Assembly (NCBI GenBank): GCA_030526885.1
Contig: JAUNBV010000023.1
Span: 1 to 17,099, forward strand
Direction: 5' to 3'
DNA length: 17,099 nucleotides
Source: Syntrophomonadaceae bacterium
Lineage (GTDB): Bacteria; Bacillota; Syntrophomonadia; Syntrophomonadales; Syntrophomonadaceae
In this document: positions 7,727-14,685 of the stretch, piece after piece
Layout of the letters: every line of letters begins with the position of its first letter
How positions within the stretch are numbered: position 1 is the stretch's first letter
Made by a program: the position numbers and the translations under genes
The notes under the pieces: model-generated
The model's input: the letters and a program-made list of their open reading frames with translations, nothing else
Database searches by the model: none
Told to the model about the DNA's origin: nothing

Positions 7727-8506
7727 CTAGCCGATCTGGCTGCTTTGGCCGCCCTCTACCATCAGCACATGGCCGGTGATATAGTCCGAAGCCGCCGAGC
7801 TCAAAAACACGATGGGGGCCTTGAGGTCTTCATCGCCGCCCAGACGCCCCAACGGGATCATGGGTATCACCATATGCTTGTTTTTCTCCAGCAGCCCGCC
7901 GCTCATGTGAGTGGGGAAGAAGCCGGGGGCGATAGCGTTTACATAAATGCCGTACCGCGCCCATTTTACTGCCAGGTCCTTGGTGAGGGTGATCACCGCG
8001 CCCTTGGAGGCGTTGTAGGGTACGGTATTCTGGGCTTCGGGACGAGTTCCGCCCATGCCCGCCACGGAAGTCACGTTGATTATTTTGCCGCGCCCCTGTT
8101 CCTTCATCACGCGCGCCGCCATTACCGACAGCTGGAACAGGCCGGTCAGGTTCAGGTCGATGACCTGCTGCCATTTATCCATGGGGAAGTCGATGGCGTT
8201 GGCAGCCCAGGTATAGCCGGCGTTATTGACCAGAATGTCCACCGTGCCGAATTCCTTTACCGTGGTGTCGATCAGGTTCTGACACGAATCGGCATCGCTG
8301 ACATCGCAGCCCACGGCAATGGCGCGCACGCCCAAAGCCTCCAGCTCTTTACATATGTCTTGACAGCGTTCCACGTTGCGGGCGGCGATGACCAGATTGG
8401 CTCCCGCCTCTGCCAGGCCAATAGCCATCTGTGCGCCCAGCCCAATGGAACCGCCGGTGACAATAGCGGTTTTCCCGGTTAAATCAAAAGCGTCCTTTAC
8501 ACCCAT
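7727..8506 (-). CDS. Short-chain dehydrogenase/reductase (SDR, probably NADP(H)-linked)
   Basis: A classical SDR of 259 residues with the cofactor motif TGGSIGLG (17-24), NNAG (94-97) and the catalytic tetrad N119, S147, Y164, K168 (YNASK). The sequence after the second strand reads AARN with Arg43, which in this family favours NADP(H). It resembles 3-oxoacyl-reductase and gluconate 5-dehydrogenase type enzymes; the substrate cannot be read from sequence. In this operon it may oxidise a 3- or 4-hydroxyacyl compound or its CoA ester, complementing the NAD-type 3-hydroxyacyl-CoA dehydrogenase downstream. The start is the ATG at 8506, 8 bases after AAGGAG (8515-8520); an upstream in-frame GTG overlaps that SD and was rejected. 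It lies 18 bases after the ligase stop, so the two are co-transcribed. Confidence 0.87.
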   Translation of the reverse strand: MGVKDAFDLTGKTAIVTGGSIGLGAQMAIGLAEAGANLVIAARNVERCQDICKELEALGVRAIAVGCDVSDADSCQNLIDTTVKEFGTVDILVNNAGYTWAANAIDFPMDKWQQVIDLNLTGLFQLSVMAARVMKEQGRGKIINVTSVAGMGGTRPEAQNTVPYNASKGAVITLTKDLAVKWARYGIYVNAIAPGFFPTHMSGGLLEKNKHMVIPMIPLGRLGGDEDLKAPIVFLSSAASDYITGHVLMVEGGQSSQIG

Positions 8507-8524
8507 GTTTACCACTCCTTAATT

Positions 8525-10204
8525 TTAATTTATTTTCAGGCCTAATTCCTCTTTTAAAATCTTGCGCATAACTTTACCGGTAGCGCTCTTGGGGAGATCG
8601 TCGCGGAATTCAATAATCCGCGGATATTTGTATGCGGACATCTGTTCCTTAGCCCAGGCGCGGATCTCGTCGTCGGTCACTTTGCCCTTGTATTCAGGCT
8701 TTAGCACGATGTAAGCCTTTACATCCTCGCCGCGATATTCATGCGGCACCCCGATAACGCAGCATTCCGCAATGGCCTCATGCTGATACAGGTATTTCTC
8801 CACTTCGGCCGGAAATACGCTGTAGCCGGAAGCCTTGATCATTTCCTTGGTACGGCCTACGATAAAGATGTAGCCCTGTTCATCCATTACCGCCACATCG
8901 CCGGTAGCCAGCCAGCCTTCTTCCTTAAAGCTTTCCGCCTGCACCTCGGGAGGCTGATGCCAGTAAGAGCGGGCGATCGAAGGTCCGCGCATCCACAGTT
9001 CACCTTCCTGGCCGCGCGGCACATTTTGGGTGTTGTCCTTTAGATCGGCGATGCGGACATCGAAGCCGCCAATCATGATTCCGCAGCTTCCGGCCTTCAC
9101 ATGGCCCGCCGGACTGGCCAGCGGAGCGGAAGCGGTTTCGCTCATGCCCCAGCCGTCGATCAGGTCCAGGCCGAACTGATCGCGATAACGCTTTATTAGT
9201 TCCGCCGGTACCGGAGCTCCGCCGGTTCCGATAGCTTCATAGGAAGACAGGTCGAAATCATTCAGCTTGGGATAATTTATCACCGCCAGATTCATGGTAG
9301 TGATAGCCACCCAGGAAGTGATCCCATACAACTCGGAAGCCTGCAGAAAGACGCCGGTGTCAAAACGGGTAAAGAGTACGATGGTGGCGCCCAGGAAAAT
9401 GGGGCCATTCATGTTATTCTGCATGCCGGTGACATGGAAGATCGGCACCACCGCGCCGTAAACGCTGTCGGCATGGCCGCCCAGCATGATGGGCAGTTGA
9501 ATGGCATTGGTCAAAATATTGCGATGAGTGAGCACCGCGCCCTTGGGCACTCCTGTGGTGCCGGAAGTATACTGCAAACAGGCGATGTCCTCGTCTATAT
9601 CAAGCTTTTCATATCGGGACAAGGCCTCGCCGCTGATAAAATCTTTCCAGTCCATAGCGCCGTCGTAATCCAGACCATCCACCGTCATGCCCCCGGGAAC
9701 GGGAATTTCCGGCTCATCCGGCAAAAACTCGGCCAGTGAAGTCACCACCACCTTTTCCACCGGCACTTTATCGCGCACACTCTGGAAAATGGGGTAATTA
9801 TCTTCCTCCATGATCGCCGCTATAGCCCCGCAGTCGTTCAATACATAGGTGAGTTCCCCGGCTTTGTACATGGGGCTGCCGGCAATGATAACCGCGCCAA
9901 TGGCCATGCATGCATAGTAGGATATAATGAACTGCGGGCAGTTCTGCATGCTCAAATATACCCGGTCGCCCTTGTTTACGCCCAGACGCTTCAGCCCCCC
10001 GGCCGCTTTCAGCACGTATTGCTCCAGTTCCTGATAACTAATACGGGTACCATAGAAAATCACCGCCGTCTTTTTGGGATGACGCAATGCGCTCAGATGC
10101 AAGTGCCATACCACCGGCATATCACCGTGCTCAAAATAATGAGGCCAATGCTCCGGCCATACACCTGGGACTTCCCAATTCCTTATTTCCGGCTGATATT
10201 TCAT
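8525..10204 (-). CDS. AMP-forming acyl-CoA synthetase (fatty-acid--CoA ligase family)
   Basis: Activates a carboxylic acid to its CoA thioester through an acyl-adenylate. The 559-residue protein has all ANL-superfamily core motifs: the P-loop-like YTSGTTGVPKG (212-222), GWGMSETA (351-358), TGD (434-436), the hinge region around GRTKEMIKASG (450-460) and the catalytic lysine in SATGK (K544). No membrane segment is visible. Chain-length preference cannot be read; context suggests a short hydroxy- or unsaturated acid such as 4-hydroxybutyrate or crotonate. The start at 10204 was chosen because AAAGGAAG lies 8 bases upstream; a 14-residue longer frame has no such site. It follows abfD after a 109-base gap holding a strong hairpin, and may give an ATP-dependent alternative to the CoA-transferases. 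Confidence 0.88.
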   Translation of the reverse strand: MKYQPEIRNWEVPGVWPEHWPHYFEHGDMPVVWHLHLSALRHPKKTAVIFYGTRISYQELEQYVLKAAGGLKRLGVNKGDRVYLSMQNCPQFIISYYACMAIGAVIIAGSPMYKAGELTYVLNDCGAIAAIMEEDNYPIFQSVRDKVPVEKVVVTSLAEFLPDEPEIPVPGGMTVDGLDYDGAMDWKDFISGEALSRYEKLDIDEDIACLQYTSGTTGVPKGAVLTHRNILTNAIQLPIMLGGHADSVYGAVVPIFHVTGMQNNMNGPIFLGATIVLFTRFDTGVFLQASELYGITSWVAITTMNLAVINYPKLNDFDLSSYEAIGTGGAPVPAELIKRYRDQFGLDLIDGWGMSETASAPLASPAGHVKAGSCGIMIGGFDVRIADLKDNTQNVPRGQEGELWMRGPSIARSYWHQPPEVQAESFKEEGWLATGDVAVMDEQGYIFIVGRTKEMIKASGYSVFPAEVEKYLYQHEAIAECCVIGVPHEYRGEDVKAYIVLKPEYKGKVTDDEIRAWAKEQMSAYKYPRIIEFRDDLPKSATGKVMRKILKEELGLKIN

Positions 10205-10279
10205 GATGGATACTTCCTTTCCGTATCTCGGCGTCACGCCTATCATAATTATGGAGCAAAACAGAGGGCCGATGCATCA

Positions 10280-10304
10280 GGCGCAGGCCGCAATGGCCTG
10301 CGCC
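10280..10304 (-). repeat. Perfect 10-bp hairpin between abfD and the ligase gene
   Basis: GGCGCAGGCC (10280-10289), loop of 5 bases, GGCCTGCGCC (10295-10304), starting 9 bases after the abfD stop on the - strand. Reading with the operon, the stem is followed by mixed sequence rather than a T-run, so full termination is unlikely; partial termination or mRNA processing would leave abfD more abundant than the downstream genes. A T-run (10310-10315) exists only on the + strand, where no gene reads toward it. Confidence 0.7.
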
Positions 10305-10313
10305 CCGCATTTT

Positions 10314-11744
10314 TTAATACTCGATACCGGCCAGGTGCTTGGCGATATTTTTCTTTTCTTCGATATTGCCCGAAGCCAGGATGGCGATGTCCTCCATCTG
10401 GGGCGAACCGCCGCCGTGTACGCCGGCCAGGGTGATGAGGCCGGTCATCTCGGAAGCCATAACGTCGCTGGCAAACATCATCGCTTTGTAATGATCCAGC
10501 GGGGAAACGCCGGCGCGGCGAGTGTTGTACTTCAGCAAGAATTCGCTGATTTCGGGGTTGGCATATTCCTTGGTCTGGGGCAGGGTGATGGGGATACCGC
10601 CGGCCAGGTCGGCGATGATATTCATTTCATGGTAGATGTTCACTCCCGCATGACGGCGGCCCACATTGGCGTACATGATATTGGGGATGTAAGTGCCGGC
10701 GGGGGACTGCATCGATTTCACCGAAGCCGCGATACCGGCGGCATACACCAGTTCGCCGACGCTCATGATATCGGCCAGTTTGTCCTTGACGTGACCCACT
10801 TTCTCCACGCCGTTGTAATCGGCTACCAGAGCCGCCAGGCCGGTCAGCATATCGCCCAGGCCCGGCTTGCAGCCACAGTATCCATGGCGATGGAACAGCG
10901 CGAACAGCAGGGCGGTCTCACTGCCAAACTCGGTTTCGCCGTTGATGAAGATGCGCTCATTGGGAACGAAAACGTTATCAAATACGGTGAAGCTCTCGGT
11001 GTCGATGAAATCGGAGTAAGGTACGTGCAGCTCGGGAATGCGTTCCGGGGGAGCGGCCACGCGGGTCAGCAGATAGATGCCCTCGGTGTCGGCGGGAATG
11101 GCAAAAGCGATGGCGTAATCCGGCTCGTCCTTTCCGATGGCGCGGGTGGGGAAGGCGATTATTTCGTCAGCGTACTGGGCGGCGGTATTGTGCAGCTTGG
11201 CGCCGCGTACCACCACGCCGTCTTCGCGCCGCTCTACCACGTGCAGGTAGGCGTCCGGGTCCGGCTGCTGGCTGGGACGAAGGCGGCGGTCACCCTTGGA
11301 GTCGGTCTGGGCCGCGCAGCCCACCAGGTCTTCGGCCTGGAAATACTGCATGAACTTGTTGAAGCGTTCATGATAGTTGGTGCCGTACTTCATGTCGGCG
11401 TTCTTGGTGGTAACCGACAAGGCGTTCAGCGCGTCGATACCCATACAACGCTGGATACAGCCGCCTACCAGTGAGCTCAGCACCCGGTTCATCTCCTGCT
11501 TTAACAGCAGGTCCTCGGCATTCTGATGCAGATGATTGAAACGGTTGATCTTTTCGCCGTTGTAATGGGAAGTGGCGGTGAGCACCCGCTCATACTTGGG
11601 GTCGTTGACCAGGTCAAAGGTTTTGGCCAGAGTCTTGCCGCCTTTTAAAATGGTGGGATGATCACGGCCGATCTTTTCCCCCTCCAGATAAATGTTGGGG
11701 CGCATTTTGGCCAGTCGCTCAAAATACTCAGCTGATGTTCTCAT
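10314..11744 (-). CDS. abfD: 4-hydroxybutyryl-CoA dehydratase / vinylacetyl-CoA delta-isomerase
   Basis: Catalyses 4-hydroxybutyryl-CoA to crotonyl-CoA through a ketyl-radical mechanism with FAD and a 4Fe-4S cluster; it is related to the HpaB hydroxylase/acyl-CoA dehydrogenase fold. The 476-residue length fits the Clostridium aminobutyricum enzyme. All four unusual cluster ligands can be placed: C96 and C100 (CIQRC), H285 and C292. The catalytic neighbours are also kept: Y289 and K293 (HRHGYCGCK, 285-293), E250, and E451 in the GGGSPQME segment. These match H292, Y296, C299, K300, E257 and E455 of the characterised enzyme, with an offset of 7 or 4. Keeping the Cys ligands argues for the dehydratase rather than a flavin monooxygenase. 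The SD AGGAGG (11755-11760) precedes the ATG. It is the first gene of the operon, about 40 bases downstream of the predicted start from a sigma-54 promoter. Confidence 0.93.
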   Translation of the reverse strand: MRTSAEYFERLAKMRPNIYLEGEKIGRDHPTILKGGKTLAKTFDLVNDPKYERVLTATSHYNGEKINRFNHLHQNAEDLLLKQEMNRVLSSLVGGCIQRCMGIDALNALSVTTKNADMKYGTNYHERFNKFMQYFQAEDLVGCAAQTDSKGDRRLRPSQQPDPDAYLHVVERREDGVVVRGAKLHNTAAQYADEIIAFPTRAIGKDEPDYAIAFAIPADTEGIYLLTRVAAPPERIPELHVPYSDFIDTESFTVFDNVFVPNERIFINGETEFGSETALLFALFHRHGYCGCKPGLGDMLTGLAALVADYNGVEKVGHVKDKLADIMSVGELVYAAGIAASVKSMQSPAGTYIPNIMYANVGRRHAGVNIYHEMNIIADLAGGIPITLPQTKEYANPEISEFLLKYNTRRAGVSPLDHYKAMMFASDVMASEMTGLITLAGVHGGGSPQMEDIAILASGNIEEKKNIAKHLAGIEY

Positions 11745-11795
11745 TGATAATTCTCCTCCTGTCGTATAATAAAAATATTACCTGTCCCTTTCTAA

Positions 11796-11811
11796 TGCAA
11801 AAATGATGCCA
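11796..11811 (-). promoter_or_regulatory. Sigma-54 (RpoN) promoter of the abfD operon
   Basis: On the - strand the site reads TGGCAT-CATTT-TTGCA, against the consensus TGGCAC-N5-TTGCW: one mismatch, with the invariant GG and GC separated by exactly 10 bases. Transcription should start near 11785, leaving a leader of about 40 bases before the abfD ATG at 11744. The divergent gene next to it encodes a sigma-54 activator, which makes a chance match less likely. Confidence 0.85.
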
Positions 11812-11896
11812 ACTCTTTGGCAAGCCGTCAAAACCAGAACCGGTGGGCAACAAAAAATAGGTGGATTATTGCGAAAAGCGTAGCGCCCAAAATTAT

Positions 11897-11959
11897 TTGA
11901 AACACAATGTTTCAATTTGTGTCGCGATGAGGTATAATGAGACACGATGAAACACAATG
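11897..11959. promoter_or_regulatory. Upstream activator sequence cluster for the sigma-54 regulator
   Basis: A perfect dyad TTGAAAC-acaat-GTTTCAA (11897-11915) is followed by repeats of the same box. TGAAACACAATG occurs at 11898-11909 and again at 11948-11959, exactly 50 bases apart. A two-mismatch copy TGAGACACGATG lies at 11938-11949, and an inverted core TTGTGT at 11917-11922. The cluster is roughly 110-175 bases upstream of the predicted sigma-54 start, the usual enhancer distance. It also covers the presumed promoter of the regulator gene, so autoregulation is likely. That the neighbouring activator binds here is inference. Confidence 0.7.
11933..11938 (+). promoter_or_regulatory. Probable -10 box of the sigma-54 activator gene
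   Basis: A perfect TATAAT hexamer 43 bases before the GTG start at 11982. No good -35 box lies at 16-18 bases (TTTCAA at 11910-11915 is the best and matches only three positions), so the promoter is weak or needs help. It sits between the GTGTC (11919-11923) and GACAC (11941-11945) arms of an inverted repeat, so a bound regulator would occlude it. Confidence 0.5.
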
Positions 11960-11981
11960 AATTGATAAGGGGGAAATAGCA

Positions 11982-13991
11982 GTGCCATTTGCGGAGGAAA
12001 TACGTGCCCAATGGAAGGAACTGCACCGCAATCCGGCGGCGCGCAATATGTTGCGGCCGGAGCTCAGGGACTCATGGGAGCGCAGTTACGACGCGGGGGT
12101 AAACCCGTACCTGCGGGAGAATCCCTTTATATGTACTGCGGATGAGCTCAAGCAGTACCGCGAGGACTCGCGCATTCTGATCGATGCCAGCCGACCCATT
12201 ATGTCCCATCTGCTGGATTACGTAGCCGGTTCCGGGTTTGTCATAACCCTGTGTGACCCCAACTGTTGCATTCTGGAAGTCACCGGTGACGCCGATGCCG
12301 TGGCTTGGGCCAAAGGCGCCCATCTGGTCCCCGGCTCCATGTGGGTGGAAGAACTGGTGGGCACCAACGCTGCCGCCATGTCCATGGCGCAGGTCACCCC
12401 CACCTCGGTATTCGCTTATGAGCATTTTTGTCTCTTTTCCAGCGTCTCCGCCTGTTTTGCCGCCCCTATCCTGGACCAGGGCCAATTGTTGGGCGGCATC
12501 GGCGTTATCGCGCCTGCCAGCAAGACCGGCCTGCATTCTCTGGGGATGGCGGTAGCCGCCTCCACGCACATTCAGTCCCAGCTGCAGGTAAAGCGCTCCG
12601 AAGACCTGCTCAAGGTGGTGGTGGATTCCATGACCGAAGGCTTGTTTACCCTGGACCGGGCCGGGGTGGTGACCTTTATGAACGAAAACTGCGCCAGAAT
12701 ATTTCAGATGGAACGCTCCGCATTCCTGGGGCGCCCGCTGTTCGACGTGCTGGGCTACAGCCGGGAGAATCAGCGCTTTAACAACCGTATCACCCGGGGC
12801 AAGACCATCACCGATGAAAACTTTACCCTTACCGTCAACAACAGCTCCATCAACTGCAGCGTCACCTGTACCCCGCTCAAGCAGCAGGAATACGATGTGG
12901 ACGGCGGCATCGTGGTGGTCATTCGTGAAAGCCACCGCATAAACCGCCTGGTGCGCAAATATATCGGCGGCGGCGCTACCGTCACCTTTAACGATATCAT
13001 CCACAAAAACCCCACATTCAGCGGCACCCTGCAAACCGCCCGGGCGGCTTCCTCCTCCACCTCCAACGTGCTGCTGCTGGGCGAAAGCGGCACCGGCAAA
13101 GACCTCTTTGCCCAGGCCATGCACAACGCCAGTTCCCGCCGCAACCATCCCTATCTGGCCATCAACTGCGCCGCCCTGCCGCGTGAGCTTATCGCCAGCG
13201 AACTGTTCGGCTATGATGACGGCGCCTTTACCGGGGCCCGCAAAGGCGGCAATGCGGGTAAATTTGAGCTGGCCGACCAGGGAACCATCTTTTTGGATGA
13301 AATAGGCGACCTGCCTATCGATCTCCAGGCCACTCTGCTGCGCGTGCTGGAGGAAAAAACCGTCATGCGCCTGGGCAGCTCCCGCCTGTTACCGGTGGAC
13401 GTGCGCATTATCGCCGCCACCAACAAAGACCTGGAGCAGGAGATTGAGCGCAACCGTTTTCGCCGGGACCTTTATTACCGTTTGGGCGTTATTAAAATAA
13501 GCATACCGCCTCTGCGCGAACGCCCCGAGGATATCGTCGAGCTGGCACAAATATTTACCGAGCGCTTTACCCGCCGCCTCAACAAGCCTGGCATGACCCT
13601 GTCCCCCGAGGTGCTCGACGCCTTTGTGGCCTATGAATGGCCCGGCAATGTGCGCGAGCTGCAAAATATAATCGAGGGGGTAGTTCAGCTTTCCCCCAGC
13701 GAATATATAACCATCGACGTCATCGACAGCGTCAGTCCGGGGATATTAAGGGCTCAGGGCTTAGGCCTTAAAGCCCAGGAGGCGGGAGCGGAAAAGCAGC
13801 CGCCGGAGGAGCCGGGCAGGCAGCGGGAGTCTCATGTTCCCCCGGCGGGGGCCGGCGAGCCCGACGAACGCCGCCGCATATTGGACGCTTTGAGCGCCAA
13901 CCGTTATCGCAAAACCGATACCGCTGCCGCTTTGGGCATCTCCCGCGCCACCCTCTACCGGAAAATGAAAGACCTCGGCATCGATGGGTGA
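11982..13991 (+). CDS. Sigma-54-dependent transcriptional activator (GAF-PAS-AAA+-Fis HTH, AcoR-like)
   Basis: An enhancer-binding protein of 669 residues that would activate the divergent abfD operon. Layout: N-terminal GAF-type sensor of the AcoR sort (about 60-190); PAS domain (about 205-315); AAA+ sigma-54 interaction domain (about 335-575) with Walker A GESGTGKD (367-374), the sigma-54 contact loop GAFTGA (414-419) and Walker B FLDE (437-440); a Pro/Glu-rich linker; and a Fis-type helix-turn-helix at the C-terminus (about 630-669, with AAALGISRATLYRK). No phosphoacceptor receiver domain is present, so it should answer a small ligand, possibly an acid or CoA ester of the pathway, rather than a kinase. 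The GTG at 11982 is used, 8 bases after AAGGGGG (11967-11973). Intact GAFTGA means it is a true sigma-54 activator. Confidence 0.9.
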   Translation: MPFAEEIRAQWKELHRNPAARNMLRPELRDSWERSYDAGVNPYLRENPFICTADELKQYREDSRILIDASRPIMSHLLDYVAGSGFVITLCDPNCCILEVTGDADAVAWAKGAHLVPGSMWVEELVGTNAAAMSMAQVTPTSVFAYEHFCLFSSVSACFAAPILDQGQLLGGIGVIAPASKTGLHSLGMAVAASTHIQSQLQVKRSEDLLKVVVDSMTEGLFTLDRAGVVTFMNENCARIFQMERSAFLGRPLFDVLGYSRENQRFNNRITRGKTITDENFTLTVNNSSINCSVTCTPLKQQEYDVDGGIVVVIRESHRINRLVRKYIGGGATVTFNDIIHKNPTFSGTLQTARAASSSTSNVLLLGESGTGKDLFAQAMHNASSRRNHPYLAINCAALPRELIASELFGYDDGAFTGARKGGNAGKFELADQGTIFLDEIGDLPIDLQATLLRVLEEKTVMRLGSSRLLPVDVRIIAATNKDLEQEIERNRFRRDLYYRLGVIKISIPPLRERPEDIVELAQIFTERFTRRLNKPGMTLSPEVLDAFVAYEWPGNVRELQNIIEGVVQLSPSEYITIDVIDSVSPGILRAQGLGLKAQEAGAEKQPPEEPGRQRESHVPPAGAGEPDERRRILDALSANRYRKTDTAAALGISRATLYRKMKDLGIDG

Positions 13992-14004
13992 AGCCATAAA
14001 AGTA

Positions 14005-14033
14005 TTTACACCTCCCGCATGCGGTAATATAAT
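14005..14033 (+). promoter_or_regulatory. Sigma-A promoter of the DUF2889 / second CoA-transferase unit
   Basis: TTTACA (14005-14010) and a perfect TATAAT (14028-14033) are separated by exactly 17 bases, 14 bases after the regulator stop codon. A 10-base palindrome CCGCATGCGG (14015-14024) fills the spacer and could be an operator. Transcription would begin near 14040, just upstream of the ATG at 14077, which supports that start over the longer frame opening at 13984. Confidence 0.78.
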
Positions 14034-14076
14034 AGTGGTTAAAATTTGCTTGTCTAAAGAAAGGATCGATGATCAC

Positions 14077-14574
14077 ATGTTGTACGGGCAATCGGAGAGT
14101 TATGTCGTAGACCAAGTGGAAGGCGCCTATGAAATACGCGCACATTTTGAGGATGACCTGCACGAAATAAGAACCCGCGTAGTATTTGACTATGAAACCT
14201 ATTGCATTAAAGAGGCGGAGGTGACCGGCATCAGACTGCCGTTTCCCGTGTGCCAGCAGGCCATGGATAAAATGCAGCAGTTGGTAGGGGTGCAGGCCGG
14301 CCCCGGATTTGCGCGGCGAGTGAAGGAAATCGTCGGCGGCGCCCAAGGCTGTACCCATCTGGTGGAAATGGTCTCCAAGTCGATGAAAAACGCGCTTTAC
14401 GGCTCCTCCCGCTCTATCCCCGAATGGGCCGACCCCGAAGATTACAAACAGCGCTGGTCCGGCTGGGAAGTAGTGTTTCATGGGAGCTGCCTGTACTTTT
14501 CACAGCCCGACGCCCTCAAAGGCATGCTGGAAAAAGTACATAACAAGGAAATCGGGATCGTAGTGGGCGAATAA
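14077..14574 (+). CDS. DUF2889 family protein of unknown function
   Basis: A 165-residue cytoplasmic protein with the DUF2889 signature: an N-terminal EIRAHFEDDLHEI segment (19-31), RLPFPVC (53-59), and the diagnostic GCTHLVE (91-97) with C92, H94 and E97 as candidate metal or catalytic residues. No biochemical role is established for the family that I know of. Here it lies between a sigma-54 activator and a CoA-transferase gene, suggesting a role in acyl-CoA handling. An in-frame ATG at 13984 overlaps the regulator gene and would add 31 residues, but these include the sigma-A promoter region and lack an SD. The ATG at 14077 has AAAGGA (about 14060-14065) upstream, somewhat far at about 11 bases. 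Confidence 0.78.
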   Translation: MLYGQSESYVVDQVEGAYEIRAHFEDDLHEIRTRVVFDYETYCIKEAEVTGIRLPFPVCQQAMDKMQQLVGVQAGPGFARRVKEIVGGAQGCTHLVEMVSKSMKNALYGSSRSIPEWADPEDYKQRWSGWEVVFHGSCLYFSQPDALKGMLEKVHNKEIGIVVGE

Positions 14575-14685
14575 ACCCGCTGGCGATTATTACTTGGTAA
14601 AACCTATATACATGTTGCAGGAAATTTGCTGCCGGATGCGAAAATATACTATTATTCGACCCCCAGCGAAAGGTGAGTGGCCCCG

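Noticed and set aside
10203..11474. Long + strand open frame (423 codons) opposite abfD
   Set aside because: It is the antisense shadow of a gene with all catalytic residues intact; its translation is low-complexity, rich in Gly, His and Val, and matches no family.
10314..11744. 4-hydroxyphenylacetate 3-monooxygenase (HpaB-like)
   Set aside because: The FeS ligands C96, C100, H285 and C292 and the Y289/K293 pair of the dehydratase are all present; flavin monooxygenases of this fold lack them.
12072..13148. - strand open frame (358 codons) opposite the sigma-54 activator
   Set aside because: Antisense shadow; the + strand encodes GAFTGA and Walker motifs in frame.
13984..14076. N-terminal extension of the DUF2889 protein by 31 residues
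   Set aside because: It overlaps the regulator gene, has no SD, and covers a consensus sigma-A promoter at 14005-14033.
14575..14685. A promoter directly before the second CoA-transferase (TATACT at 14645-14650)
   Set aside because: No acceptable -35 at 16-18 bases and no sigma-54 match; read-through from the promoter at 14005 is simpler.
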